NCBI GenBank assembly: GCA_964019655.1
Contig: CAXHTR010000009.1
Location: 1-64,000, forward strand
Length of the DNA stretch: 64,000 nt
Direction: 5' to 3'
DNA from: Perkinsela sp. pyNocScin1
Lineage: Eukaryota > Euglenozoa > Kinetoplastea > Prokinetoplastida > Perkinselidae
Below the pieces are notes generated by a model. The model was not told the DNA's origin and made no database searches. It saw only the letters and a list, made by a program, of their open reading frames with translations. Below are positions 55,032-63,953 of the stretch, piece by piece (position 1 is the stretch's first letter; every line of letters begins with the position of its first letter). Made by a program: the position numbers and the translations under genes.

Positions 55032-55529
55032 ATGCCGCGACCTTTCGGTACTTGGCACCCAGCCACGACTGTGGCAGAGCTCCGTGCTCGAACGCCGCGC
55101 TGGAGAGATTTCAGCTTCCACCGCTGGAGCACGCTTAACAAGGAGACCTTCTACCATCCCGAGACCATGCAGACTTTTGTGAATCCACAAGCCTACCGCG
55201 ACTTCATCGACCGCCTGCGCACCTTCAAGCACACGGACAAGTTTTTTGGTGAAGGCGTCAAGGAGTCAAACTACTTCAACGCCAAGGTTTTCGGTGCTGT
55301 CTCCCTCTACGGTGCAGTGGCCCTCTCGTGCACATGGTACTTCTACAATGTCATCGTCCCTACGTCGAGCCCTACGTGGCGCAAGTTTATGAACAAGGAG
55401 TGGGAGGAGGCCATCGATAACTCACCGTGGAACCACATGTCGCACGTCTGGGAGTACTCCAACATTTGCTCCGCGGCGCTCGGATCGGTTGTAAGCGCAG
55501 GGCCGAAGAAATTCTACATCCCCGCGTAA
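55032..55529 (+). CDS. Unrecognised single-span protein, probably mitochondrial
   Basis: 165 residues. Rich in Trp, Phe, Tyr and basic residues, with one hydrophobic segment near residues 88-108 (AVSLYGAVALSCTWYFYNVIV) followed by a soluble Trp-rich tail (WRKFMNKEWEEAIDNSPWNHMSHVWEY). Layout and size suit a small subunit of a respiratory complex or ATP synthase in the inner membrane, but no family is recognised. Strong codon bias like its ribosomal neighbours argues for high expression. Confidence 0.55.
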   Translation: MPRPFGTWHPATTVAELRARTPRWRDFSFHRWSTLNKETFYHPETMQTFVNPQAYRDFIDRLRTFKHTDKFFGEGVKESNYFNAKVFGAVSLYGAVALSCTWYFYNVIVPTSSPTWRKFMNKEWEEAIDNSPWNHMSHVWEYSNICSAALGSVVSAGPKKFYIPA

Positions 55530-55740
55530 TATAAGTTGTTTGATGCAGTGATACTTAGAAAAGTCACTGTTCAGTGTTCCAGGGCTTCATATTCTATTTC
55601 TTTTCATCTTGTATTTTGCTATACTATGCCCTTGTTATAGTTTCTGAGTTTTCCACAGTACAGCCTAGATCTACGGCACAGCACTCGCAGTTATTGCCAC
55701 CACTCTAGCTTTTCACCCTTTTATACTTCCTTACACATCA
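55530..55740. other. Spacer with pyrimidine tracts before uS4
   Basis: No gene. Several pyrimidine tracts followed by AG are present (for example TTTCTGAGTTTTCCACAG at about 55643-55660), which are candidate splice acceptors for uS4. A last pyrimidine run without AG abuts the uS4 ATG. Confidence 0.4.
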
Positions 55741-56307
55741 ATGCGCAACTATCGAAACTGCAGCCGGGTGCGTAAGAACCCCAGACGACCATTCGAGCGC
55801 GAAAGACTGGACCGCGAGCTCAAGCTCTGCGGCGAGTACGGCCTCCGCTGCAAGAAGGAGATCTGGCGCGTCAACCTCTTCCTCTCCAACCTTCGCCGCA
55901 CTGCGCGAACGCTTCTCACGCTGCCAGAGACGCACCCCCGACGCCAGATCGAGGGCGCCGCGCTCCTCCGCCGCTGCCAAGAGACGGGTCTCCTCTCCGC
56001 CGACAAGCGAAAGCTCGACTACGTCCTCTCACTCACTGTACCAGATATTCTTGACCGCCGCCTGCAGACCATCGTCTTCAAGCTCGGTCTCGCCAAGTCT
56101 ATCCACCACGCCCGCGTCATGGTCCGCCAGCGCCACGTCGCCGTCGGCAAGCAGATCGTCACCGTCCCGTCCTTCATGGTCCGCGTCAGCAGCGAGAAGC
56201 ACATCGGCATCGCCGCACAGTCGCCCCTCGTCAGCGGACGCATCGCGCGATGCACCCGCGTCAAGCGCGGCAAGGGCTCGTCCGGCAACAACGAAGACGA
56301 CGAGTAG
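55741..56307 (+). CDS. RPS9: Ribosomal protein uS4 (RPS9)
   Basis: 188 residues of the 40S body protein that binds 18S rRNA early in assembly. Typical eukaryotic uS4 text: [42 protein letters not shown], then RRCQETGLL and the S4 RNA-binding domain [57 protein letters not shown]. The C-terminus is a short basic/acidic tail. Length is normal. Codons are almost entirely C/G-ending. Confidence 0.98.
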   Translation: MRNYRNCSRVRKNPRRPFERERLDRELKLCGEYGLRCKKEIWRVNLFLSNLRRTARTLLTLPETHPRRQIEGAALLRRCQETGLLSADKRKLDYVLSLTVPDILDRRLQTIVFKLGLAKSIHHARVMVRQRHVAVGKQIVTVPSFMVRVSSEKHIGIAAQSPLVSGRIARCTRVKRGKGSSGNNEDDE

Positions 56308-56415
56308 ACGCACTTAACGAAATATAGGTTATGAATCTTTCAATATTTATCGGCGATGGAATACTTTCCCGCCCTTCACGAGTACGCACTGCTTTGGCCT
56401 TTTCGTTTACTTGAA

Positions 56416-57066
56416 ATGTCCAAAATCCCATCTGCCACGCTCATCGAGGCCATCAAGGACGTCTACAGCACCGAGAAGAACAAGAAGCGCGGGTTCTGCG
56501 AGAGCATCGACCTTCAGTTCAACCTGAAGAACTACGACCCCAGCAAGGACAAGCGTTTCAGCGGCTCCGTCAAGCTCCCACACCTCAGCCGCCCGCGCTA
56601 TAGAGTCTGCGTCATCGGTGACGCCGCCCACGAGGAGCAGGCCGAGAAGCAGCAGCTCCTCCACCTCAACATGGACGACCTCAAGAAGCTCAACAAACAG
56701 AAAAAACTTGTGAAAAAGCTCTGCAACAGCTACGACGCCTTCCTCGCGAGCGACAGCGTCATCAAGCAGATCCCGAAGGTCGTCGGCCCGCAGATGAACC
56801 GCGCCGGCAAGTTCCCGACCGCTGTCTCCACGAACGACGACCTCTCCGCGAAGGTCAAGGAGATCCAGAGCACCGTCAAGTTCCAGCTCAAGAAGGTCCT
56901 GTGCCTCGGCTGCTGCATCGGCCACGCCAACATGACTGAGGACGAGATCCGCCAGAACGCGATCACTGCCATCAACTTCCTCGTCTCTCTGCTCAAGAAG
57001 AACTGGCAGAACGTCTCCAGCATCTACATCAAGTCAACCATGGGACACTCCTACAGGCTCTACTAG
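56416..57066 (+). CDS. RPL10A: Ribosomal protein uL1 (RPL10A)
   Basis: 216 residues of the L1-stalk protein. Family text: [43 protein letters not shown], then [32 protein letters not shown] and the C-terminal [18 protein letters not shown]. The ATG at 56416 gives the standard N-terminus ([16 protein letters not shown]); the longer in-frame ATG at 56356 adds 20 unmatched residues. Length is normal. Confidence 0.98.
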   Translation: MSKIPSATLIEAIKDVYSTEKNKKRGFCESIDLQFNLKNYDPSKDKRFSGSVKLPHLSRPRYRVCVIGDAAHEEQAEKQQLLHLNMDDLKKLNKQKKLVKKLCNSYDAFLASDSVIKQIPKVVGPQMNRAGKFPTAVSTNDDLSAKVKEIQSTVKFQLKKVLCLGCCIGHANMTEDEIRQNAITAINFLVSLLKKNWQNVSSIYIKSTMGHSYRLY

Positions 57067-57212
57067 ATACTACTCTACATCTACTCTTAATTGAAAAGTG
57101 AAATACAGCTAGGGCAGAGCGCGCAAGTTTCCCTCGAATTTTCTATTACTTTCTTATCTTTCGAATTTCGAAGCTTTACGATGGTGTTCATTTTGCATTC
57201 GAGCAGATAGCG

Positions 57213-59036
57213 ATGGCGTTTCTTTCATCCCGGGCGGTTTTTATGCATCGTACCCAAATTTCTCGCCATCAGGCAGGGGTGAACATTCCATATGTACACG
57301 CGACAGTAGTCGCAAGGTCTGTGTACAGCATGCAGGGCGTGGCAAAGCACCGGCATGCGGTGAGCGGCGAGGCAAACAGCGCCAGTAGTCGGGGCAGTAA
57401 GTACTCGACGCCAGACTACAGCTTCGTTCACGATGAGGACTGCTTTGCGATGCTGCGGAGCTGCGCGAAGCAGTCAGACATCCTCGGCATCACCAAGGTC
57501 CTTGACGTCGCGGCCAAAGAGGGCCTCGGGCCGCTGCCGTCCGACCTCGTCGAGGAGATCAATGGGTGCATCGGTGTCGGGAAGGAGCTGGAGTCTCAGA
57601 AGATGGCAGAGTGGCTCGATAGCGCCATCATCGAGATTTGGGAGCGCATCATGCAGATCCAGTTCCAAACACGGTCACTCGCGTCAGCGGAGAAGCCCGC
57701 GGCCTTCGAGGAGCCATTCGCCGCCTCGGACTTTTACCGAGTGCCGTTCGCTTTCCCGAGAGACCAGAACGTCTTGCCCTTCGTTACATTCTTTGAAAAT
57801 GACCCAATCGAGCGCTCCGGTGACCGCTCCGCAGAGAAAAATGTGACGCATCGGCCACCAGCGGTGCCTGCCGAGTTCTTCACGTGCCGCCTGGCGCTGC
57901 ACGCGGCGTCCAAAGCGAAAAATATCGAAAAGGTCGCGCAGATAATGAAGTTTCTCGCATCATCCACCGTATGCACACCGGAACGAGCACGATCACCTGC
58001 AGATGACCCGAAAAAGGAAGGGCTCGCCCTGTGGGACAGCCTCCTGTCATCGTTCTTCTTCGCTTTTCGTAGCGGAGGTGGAAGGGAGTACTTTTCACGG
58101 CTATTGCAAGCGCAGCGCCCGCAGAACGCGTCGAGCTTCATCATTCTCCCAGCTGCGTATATGCAGGCGCAGTCCAACATCGGGCCCGACTCGTCGCACA
58201 ACGAGCGGGACCTCGTCGACGCACTTGTCGCGTTTCCCAGCGCGTTCATCGGCATGCTCAATGCGCTCGAGTCGAACGGCCTCACGGCAGCGCTGCGGCA
58301 GGCGCTCGAGCGGCTTGCTGTGCAGCAGCTCACGGCAAGTGCATCTTCAGCAGCCGCGTCTGTCTCGCCTGAGATAAAAATGCACCTTGAGAGTCTCGCC
58401 TTAGAGCAGCGCATAGACCCAGGCAGCTTGTCGCAAAGATCTACCGTCATAGAGGATATTGAGGCGCTTCTCAGCGAGGGACTGCCAATCGAGAAGGGCG
58501 CAGGTGAAAGTGAAGATAATCTCGATGTTATAATTGACGACAGGTTCGTGCGAGTGCTTCGTGCCATAAAAGGCACGCTGGCTGAGGGCACACTGCTTAC
58601 AGAGATGGTGCAAATGATACGATGCGACCCAGCCAGTCGAAAAGAGAATTCACATGAGCGTATCCGGGCGCTGATCGACACCCCAGGGCGATACCCACAC
58701 GCGTGGACGGCCATCACTGACCGATTGTGTGGTGCGGATTCTTCTGAAACCCAAGTGACGAGTGAAGACTCTATCGCCCTTCTCAAGCACTTTGTGAATG
58801 ATAAAGCGCTGCGCAGTGCGGTGCTCATGGAGAAACGCGTCTTCCCACTGATGCACACGCTGCTGCGCCTCGGGTGCGTTAGTGAGTGCCAAACTGTGCT
58901 GCACGAGTTTCTCCGCAACGCCACCCAGCTCGAGGGCTGGTATGATCCAGCCCCTGTTCAAGCGCTGTTCAAAGCCCTGCGCGACGGTGGACACCACGAC
59001 ATGCTTGTCAAAGCGAGGCGGGCACTTCTCTCGTAG
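57213..59036 (+). CDS. Unrecognised 607-residue protein, probably mitochondrial
   Basis: The N-terminal ~60 residues are rich in Arg, His and Ser and poor in acids (MAFLSSRAVFMHRTQISRHQ), a likely mitochondrial presequence. The rest is helical with leucine-rich stretches. Segments such as FFTCRLALHAASKAKNIEKVAQIMKFLASS and VFPLMHTLLRLGCVSECQTVLHEFLRNA have the feel of helical-hairpin (PPR/TPR-like) repeats, but no register can be fixed by eye. No catalytic motif is seen. A mitochondrial RNA- or ribosome-associated factor is one inference. Its stop lies 73 bases before the MRT4 ATG. Confidence 0.6.
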   Translation: MAFLSSRAVFMHRTQISRHQAGVNIPYVHATVVARSVYSMQGVAKHRHAVSGEANSASSRGSKYSTPDYSFVHDEDCFAMLRSCAKQSDILGITKVLDVAAKEGLGPLPSDLVEEINGCIGVGKELESQKMAEWLDSAIIEIWERIMQIQFQTRSLASAEKPAAFEEPFAASDFYRVPFAFPRDQNVLPFVTFFENDPIERSGDRSAEKNVTHRPPAVPAEFFTCRLALHAASKAKNIEKVAQIMKFLASSTVCTPERARSPADDPKKEGLALWDSLLSSFFFAFRSGGGREYFSRLLQAQRPQNASSFIILPAAYMQAQSNIGPDSSHNERDLVDALVAFPSAFIGMLNALESNGLTAALRQALERLAVQQLTASASSAAASVSPEIKMHLESLALEQRIDPGSLSQRSTVIEDIEALLSEGLPIEKGAGESEDNLDVIIDDRFVRVLRAIKGTLAEGTLLTEMVQMIRCDPASRKENSHERIRALIDTPGRYPHAWTAITDRLCGADSSETQVTSEDSIALLKHFVNDKALRSAVLMEKRVFPLMHTLLRLGCVSECQTVLHEFLRNATQLEGWYDPAPVQALFKALRDGGHHDMLVKARRALLS

Positions 59037-59111
59037 ACTGTCAGTCACATTAAGTGTATTTCACTTTTTCATCAAATGCCCCAACACTGTGCACTTTTTT
59101 ACTTTTCATCA

Positions 59112-59780
59112 ATGGTCGCGTCAAAGAAGGCCCGCGTCGTCCCGCTGACAGCCACCGCGAAGAAGGGCAGGGGCAAGAAAGACCAACTCGTGGAGAACAT
59201 CCACAGCGCTGTCAAAAACTACCGCGGCGTCTACGCGTTCCAGTTCGACAACATGCGGTCGCAGATTCTCAAGGACATCCGCCGGGAGCACCAGGACGAC
59301 AGCCGGTTCTTCCTCGGCAGCAACCGCGTCATGGCCGTCGCCCTCGGGAAGACGCAGGAGGACTCGTACGCGCCGAACCTGCACAAGCTCACGAGCTTCC
59401 TGAAAGGGTCCGCGGGCCTCTTCTTCACCAACCTCGAGAAGAAAACAGTGAAAAAGCTGTTCAACGAGACATACGTGGTCCGCGACTACGCGCGGAGCGG
59501 CGCGCAGTCCTCGACGGACATCGCAGTTTCAAAGGGCCCGCTTGACGCGAGCAAGTTCCCGCACAGCATGCTCGAGCAGCTCACGGCGCTCGGCCTGCCG
59601 GCGCGCCTCGTCAAGGGCCAGATCGTGCTCGAGAGCGACTTCACGATCTGCGAGAAGGACCAGCCGCTGACGTCCGCGCAGTGCCAGCTCCTCAAGCTCT
59701 TCGACCACAAAGTCGCTGAGTTCCGCATCACGCTGACGGCCCACTGGGAGAACGGTGTCGCCCGGAAGATCAAAGCGTAG
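59112..59780 (+). CDS. MRT4: MRT4 ribosome assembly factor (P0 paralogue)
   Basis: 222 residues of the uL10 family without the acidic C-terminal tail. MRT4 occupies the P0 site on pre-60S particles until replaced by P0. Matching text: KKGRGKKDQLVENIHSAVKNYRGVYAFQFDNMRSQILKDIRREH, SRFFLGSNRVMAVALG, GLFFTNLEKKTVKKLF and LPARLVKGQIVLESDFTICEKDQPLTSAQCQLLKLFDHKVAEFRITLTAHW. The start at 59112 (MVASKKARVVPLT) is preferred; the ATG at 59076 adds twelve unmatched residues. Its partner P0 is 4 kb upstream in the same cluster. Confidence 0.96.
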   Translation: MVASKKARVVPLTATAKKGRGKKDQLVENIHSAVKNYRGVYAFQFDNMRSQILKDIRREHQDDSRFFLGSNRVMAVALGKTQEDSYAPNLHKLTSFLKGSAGLFFTNLEKKTVKKLFNETYVVRDYARSGAQSSTDIAVSKGPLDASKFPHSMLEQLTALGLPARLVKGQIVLESDFTICEKDQPLTSAQCQLLKLFDHKVAEFRITLTAHWENGVARKIKA

Positions 59781-59844
59781 TCCTTTTCCCCATTTTTCGC
59801 TCAGAGTCGACCTATACTTTTGCCTTTTTCCTTTTTGCTACCCA

Positions 59845-60123
59845 ATGGGGCTCTACCACGACTTCCTGCGGAGCTTCCTGAAAGAAAAAAAGAACACGCT
59901 GGAGGACGACGCGCCGGCACCGCCGCGCAGCAAAGAGTCCAAGCCGGCGTGCAAGATATGCTGCGCGTGCCCGAACGAGCGCCGCGTGCGCGACGAGTGC
60001 CTCCTGCTCAACGCATCGCTCGAAGACTGCAGGGAGCACGTCGATGCCTTTTACGCCTGCTTGCTCCAGGAGGGCTTCACGCAGGACGATGTGGATAAGC
60101 TGCGCCGAAACTCGAGATTTTAG
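59845..60123 (+). CDS. COX17: COX17 copper chaperone
   Basis: 92 residues. It delivers copper to SCO1/COX11 for cytochrome c oxidase assembly in the intermembrane space. The CKICCACPNERRVRDECLL motif carries the adjacent Cys pair that binds copper. The twin CX9C helices follow (CPNERRVRDEC and CREHVDAFYAC), and HVDAFYACLLQEGF is the standard C-terminal helix. It has an N-terminal extension of ~35 residues compared with yeast and an extra ~15-residue tail. The start at 59845 follows a pyrimidine-rich leader. Confidence 0.95.
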   Translation: MGLYHDFLRSFLKEKKNTLEDDAPAPPRSKESKPACKICCACPNERRVRDECLLLNASLEDCREHVDAFYACLLQEGFTQDDVDKLRRNSRF

Positions 60124-60230
60124 TTTCTCTGAATGTTCGCTGAAATGTTTGCATTGCCTTTCCTTTCTTATTGAGACATTTACTGCGGGCATCTCTACTT
60201 CTAGATAATTCGAGAACTTATTTTCAAAAA

Positions 60231-61976
60231 ATGACACAACCCCTCGAAATTAGCCTTCCCGACCGCTTTCTCAATGCCTCAACGGCCAGCAGCGACTGGA
60301 TGCCACAGGTCCCACAGCCGCAGGTCTTCTGCTTCAGCGGCAAGCGCCACGTCGTGCGCGTCCCAGGCGATACCTACAAGCAGCCCTTCTCCCTGAGCAA
60401 CCCGTACAGCCGCAGCGCCGACTGGATTGGCCTCTCCGCCCGCCAGGCATACGACCCGCTCGCCGTTGGTGCTGTGAAGCCGCCGGTCTCCTCGCAGGAC
60501 GCGACGTTCGAGACAGTTGACTACAGAGCGAAGAAAAAGGGCCTCACCAAAGACCGAGAGGACATGCAGCCGAAGGGCCCGCAGACGCCGCACGCGTGGG
60601 CCGCGTCTGCCCAAAAGAAGTTTGGCGAGGAGAAGGGCATGATCGCTCGCGGCAAGCGCACGACCAAGCGCGCCGCGCACCTGCCGACGCGCGGGGCCAC
60701 GAGCGGCCACGCGTCGTCGCTGCTCATCAAGGAGAGCTGGACGCTCAAGGACCACATCTCGCTGAGCGCCCTCGGCAAGCTCAAGTCCACCGTCCAGTCC
60801 GTGTCGGCGCCCACTGACATCGCGTGCCACGGCGTCCTCCCGGTGTACACCAACGGCCTCGACTACATCGACAGCACATCAAAGCCGCTGGTGCTCCGCG
60901 CGTCCAAGTGCACGCACTACTACACGTCGGCCATCGAGGACCCAGTGATGCGCGACGCAGTGCTCGAGACGCTCGGCGAGATCGACGACGCAGCGGACAA
61001 GCTCATGGTCGTCATCAACGACTACGTCCTCGCGACGCTGATGACTGCGCCGCGCGCTGTGTTCGCGTTCGACTTCCAGGTCACCAAGTCGGGCAACGTC
61101 ATGTTCTTCGACCTGCGCGAGGGCGACGACATCCGCCGGCTCACGACGGTCGACGAGACGAGCACGTGCCCGCCGCACGACCAGGGCGCGAAGGCCGAGG
61201 ACGCGATGGGCCCCGCCTCGTCGGCGTCGGCGCTCGCGACAGAGGCCTTCCAGATCGGCGAGAGCATCACGCAGTTCGCGGCAGACGCCGCCAAGCGGGG
61301 CGCGCGCGGCCTCGGCGACGGCACGCCCCACGTCAGCGGCGACCCGTTCGCTGACGAGGACAAGCCAGCGACGAAGCCCGCGGCCAAGACGTTCTATCGC
61401 TACCGCAAGTGGCAGCTGCGCGTCGACGCGTCGGGCAAGGCGCCGGAGGGCGACGTCCTCGTGCTGTGCCGCACGTCGCTCGACGGCACGCAGCGGCAGG
61501 CCGCGACGGCGCAGCGCAAGGCGCAGGCCGAGCCGTACCGCATCTTCGCGGCGAACGAGCACGCTGGCGCCGACGCGGGCCAGGCCGCCTGGAAGAACAA
61601 GATCGTGAACGGCAAGGGCGCCATTCTCGCCAATTATGTGAAATGTAACGCCTGCAAGGTCGCCAAGTGGGTGAGCATGGCCTTGTTGTCGGGCGCGCAA
61701 AAGATCAAGATCGCCTTCGTCTCGCGCGCGAACGCGTCGAGCAGCCGGTCCCACACGGTCCTCGGCGTCGACACGAAGACGCCAGCGGAGTTCGCGGCGC
61801 AGGTCGGCCTCAACGCGGACACGCTGTGGGGCAACGTCGCGCACATCGTCCAGAAGCTTCAGCCGCTCGACGACGGCCAGTACGCGATCGCCAAGGACGC
61901 CGGCAAGCCCTCGCTCGCTGTCTACCAGATCGTCGACGGTGACGAAGAAGACGAAGTGGTCTCCGCAGATGAATAA
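60231..61976 (+). CDS. EIF3D: Translation initiation factor eIF3 subunit d
   Basis: 581 residues. eIF3d contacts mRNA on the 40S subunit and can bind the cap. Matching blocks: SVGKPVWS-type SADWIGLSARQAYDPLA near the N-terminus, then WTLKDHISLSALGKL, CGVLPVY-type CHGVLPVYTNGLDYID and AFDFQVTKSGNVMFFDLREGDDIRRLTTVDETSTCPP (RNA-gate region). RYRKWQLRVDASG...VLVLCRT follows, then GAILANYVKCNACKVAKWVSMALLSGAQKIKIAFVSR and LDDGQYAIAKDAGKPSLAVYQI. The C-terminus is a short acidic tail. The ATG at 60231 gives a plausible N-terminus and the longer frame adds nothing recognised. Confidence 0.96.
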   Translation: MTQPLEISLPDRFLNASTASSDWMPQVPQPQVFCFSGKRHVVRVPGDTYKQPFSLSNPYSRSADWIGLSARQAYDPLAVGAVKPPVSSQDATFETVDYRAKKKGLTKDREDMQPKGPQTPHAWAASAQKKFGEEKGMIARGKRTTKRAAHLPTRGATSGHASSLLIKESWTLKDHISLSALGKLKSTVQSVSAPTDIACHGVLPVYTNGLDYIDSTSKPLVLRASKCTHYYTSAIEDPVMRDAVLETLGEIDDAADKLMVVINDYVLATLMTAPRAVFAFDFQVTKSGNVMFFDLREGDDIRRLTTVDETSTCPPHDQGAKAEDAMGPASSASALATEAFQIGESITQFAADAAKRGARGLGDGTPHVSGDPFADEDKPATKPAAKTFYRYRKWQLRVDASGKAPEGDVLVLCRTSLDGTQRQAATAQRKAQAEPYRIFAANEHAGADAGQAAWKNKIVNGKGAILANYVKCNACKVAKWVSMALLSGAQKIKIAFVSRANASSSRSHTVLGVDTKTPAEFAAQVGLNADTLWGNVAHIVQKLQPLDDGQYAIAKDAGKPSLAVYQIVDGDEEDEVVSADE

Positions 61977-62050
61977 GAGTTTCGGAGCTTTTTTTGAATT
62001 TTCTGAGAAAAGGAAAACGTTTTTGCTTCAATAACTATTGCCGATTCACC

Positions 62051-62998
62051 ATGTCTGACTACTCGAGCGACGACGAGGCCCAGTACTCCGGGACGCGCGT
62101 GCCGGAGCGCACGCGCAACGCCGTGCTCCACTTTGGCGCGTCGAGCTCGCTGCTCGAGCAGCTCATCGTCGACTGGCGCAAGGCGCTCTTCCCAGTGACG
62201 CCATACAGCTTCACTGCGGCGTACAAGAAGCAGGACAAGATCAAGCTGTCCGAGCTCAAGACCGGCCTCGGCGAGGGCCACGTCAGCCACGTGCACCTCT
62301 TCCACCTGAACCAGTCGGGCATGACGCTGCGCATCGCGCGCATGCCGTGCGGGCCGACGCTCCTCTTCCGCGTCGAGTCCTTCGAGCGCATGCGCGACGT
62401 CATGGGCGCCCAGACGAGGAGCTACGGCGCCGACCAGCGGCTCTACCGGCACCCGCCGCTCGTCATTCTCAATAAATTCCCCTACGAGCACCGGAGCGCG
62501 GCGCCGCCCGCGGAGAAGGCGGCGTTCCTCGCCGGCGAGATGTTCCGCTCGCTCTTCCCGGCCAACGTCGTCGAGGGCGCATCCAAGGATAGAAAAATGA
62601 AGCGTGTGCTGCTCTTCAGCCGCGTGCAGACAGACAGTGGAGAAGTTCTGATTGACACCCGGCACTACGCGATCATCGGCAAGTCCGCGACGAAGAAGCA
62701 GCGCGCGATGGACCTCCTGCAGAAGGGCAAGGTCCCGCGCCTGCTCATGCACAAGCTGCAGCAGAGCGGCGGGAGCTACGACGACTTCATCAAAGGCATC
62801 GACGACCGGGACTGCGGCTTCACGACGGACACGGACGGCGAGGGCGAGGTCATACAGCTCCCCGAGGACACGAGCTTCGGCGGGTACCGCAACGAGTGCC
62901 GCATCAAGCTCGTCGAGATCGGGCCGCGCCTCTCGCTGCGGCTCCTGAGCATCGAAGAGGGGGTCTGCAGTGGCAAGGTCATCTGTAATTTGCTGTGA
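62051..62998 (+). CDS. Brix-domain ribosome biogenesis factor SSF1/PPAN
   Basis: 315 residues. SSF1/PPAN works with RRP15 and RRP14 in early pre-60S maturation. The Brix domain is nearly the whole protein. LYRHPPLVILNKF is the SSF/PPAN wording of the central block. It is preceded by HVSHVHLFHLNQSGMTLRIARMPCGPTLLFRVESF and followed by MFRSLFPANVV...MKRVLLFSRV and DTRHYAIIG. The C-terminal half contains KVPRLLMHKLQQSGGSYDDFI. The lysine-rich C-terminal extension of most homologues is missing. Confidence 0.9.
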   Translation: MSDYSSDDEAQYSGTRVPERTRNAVLHFGASSSLLEQLIVDWRKALFPVTPYSFTAAYKKQDKIKLSELKTGLGEGHVSHVHLFHLNQSGMTLRIARMPCGPTLLFRVESFERMRDVMGAQTRSYGADQRLYRHPPLVILNKFPYEHRSAAPPAEKAAFLAGEMFRSLFPANVVEGASKDRKMKRVLLFSRVQTDSGEVLIDTRHYAIIGKSATKKQRAMDLLQKGKVPRLLMHKLQQSGGSYDDFIKGIDDRDCGFTTDTDGEGEVIQLPEDTSFGGYRNECRIKLVEIGPRLSLRLLSIEEGVCSGKVICNLL

Positions 62999-63092
62999 TA
63001 GGCCACAGCGTGCTTGCAACACAGCACTCGAGCAAATTTTCTAGGATATGATTCAATTTTTGAATTCTTTGGTAGTGTTTTCACATTGAAAA

Positions 63093-63953
63093 ATGCCGCT
63101 CGACAAGAATGCGCCGAGCCTCGGACATGCGTCGCTCTCTCCGCACGTATCGCACCGGCGGCACAGACCGATTGAGAGTGTATCGCACCGGACGCAGGTA
63201 GATGCGGACGCGGGCCGGCGGGCCGAGGGCCTCGCAGCAATCGAGGACCGGCTGGGGTACCTCCTGCAGAGCCTCGCGGCGGACAGACGCTGGCACACGG
63301 CCCACACCCAGAACATCGAGGCGATGGCCCGGGCCATCAACGCCGTCGCCACAAAGGTCGACAAGACGATCCCTAAAGTCACACTGCTGTCCACAACGAC
63401 TCAGCGCACAGATGACCTCGAAGAGCTCCAGCCAGGGGGTGGCGATCTCATGTTTCATGATTCCAAGAAAAGAGACTTTGGTGAAGAAGCGCCGCTCAAG
63501 GCAGCCATTTCCCGCAGCATCCGCGCCTATGGCCTCTACGGCAACGACGAGCTCGACGGCATCCTGCGCTGCATCCAGTCCGCCGACGAATTCCAGCAGC
63601 TCGACACCTCCACCTTTGAGACGCTTCTGCCTTTATTCAGCTCGTGGCTGTGCCTCGCCGCAGAGGCCGCGCAGGGCGGGGCGGACTTTTGGACCCCTGA
63701 CGCGCCGAGGCGGGGTGATGCCATACACGACGCCTTCGCCAATGTCCGCACGGGGTACCTCCTGCTGTACGAGGGCCTCCGCCACTTTCCCGACGCCTTC
63801 TGCAAACCTCGCATGCAACCCTTCGCTGCCCAGATAGTCCGATCCCTCGAAGTCGTGCGCCACGCCGCGTACCACATCGACCATCCCGAGATAACGGCCC
63901 GCGACATCGCGACGCTCCGCGACTGCATCCTATCGGTTTCGCAGGGGGAGTAG
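63093..63953 (+). CDS. Unrecognised 286-residue protein
   Basis: Last gene in the window. The N-terminal ~45 residues are basic and Ser/His-rich. A helical section (EGLAAIEDRLGYLLQSLAADRRWHTAHTQNIEAMARAINAVATKV) could form a short coiled coil. The remaining 150 residues are helical (LDGILRCIQSADEFQQLDTSTFETLLPLFSSWLCLAAEAA) without membrane spans. No family is recognised. Codon bias matches the rest of the plus cluster. Confidence 0.6.
   Translation: MPLDKNAPSLGHASLSPHVSHRRHRPIESVSHRTQVDADAGRRAEGLAAIEDRLGYLLQSLAADRRWHTAHTQNIEAMARAINAVATKVDKTIPKVTLLSTTTQRTDDLEELQPGGGDLMFHDSKKRDFGEEAPLKAAISRSIRAYGLYGNDELDGILRCIQSADEFQQLDTSTFETLLPLFSSWLCLAAEAAQGGADFWTPDAPRRGDAIHDAFANVRTGYLLLYEGLRHFPDAFCKPRMQPFAAQIVRSLEVVRHAAYHIDHPEITARDIATLRDCILSVSQGE

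Noticed and set aside
61922-63022. 366-codon minus-strand open frame
   Set aside because: Antisense to PPAN/SSF1, with low-complexity Arg/Ala/Leu composition.
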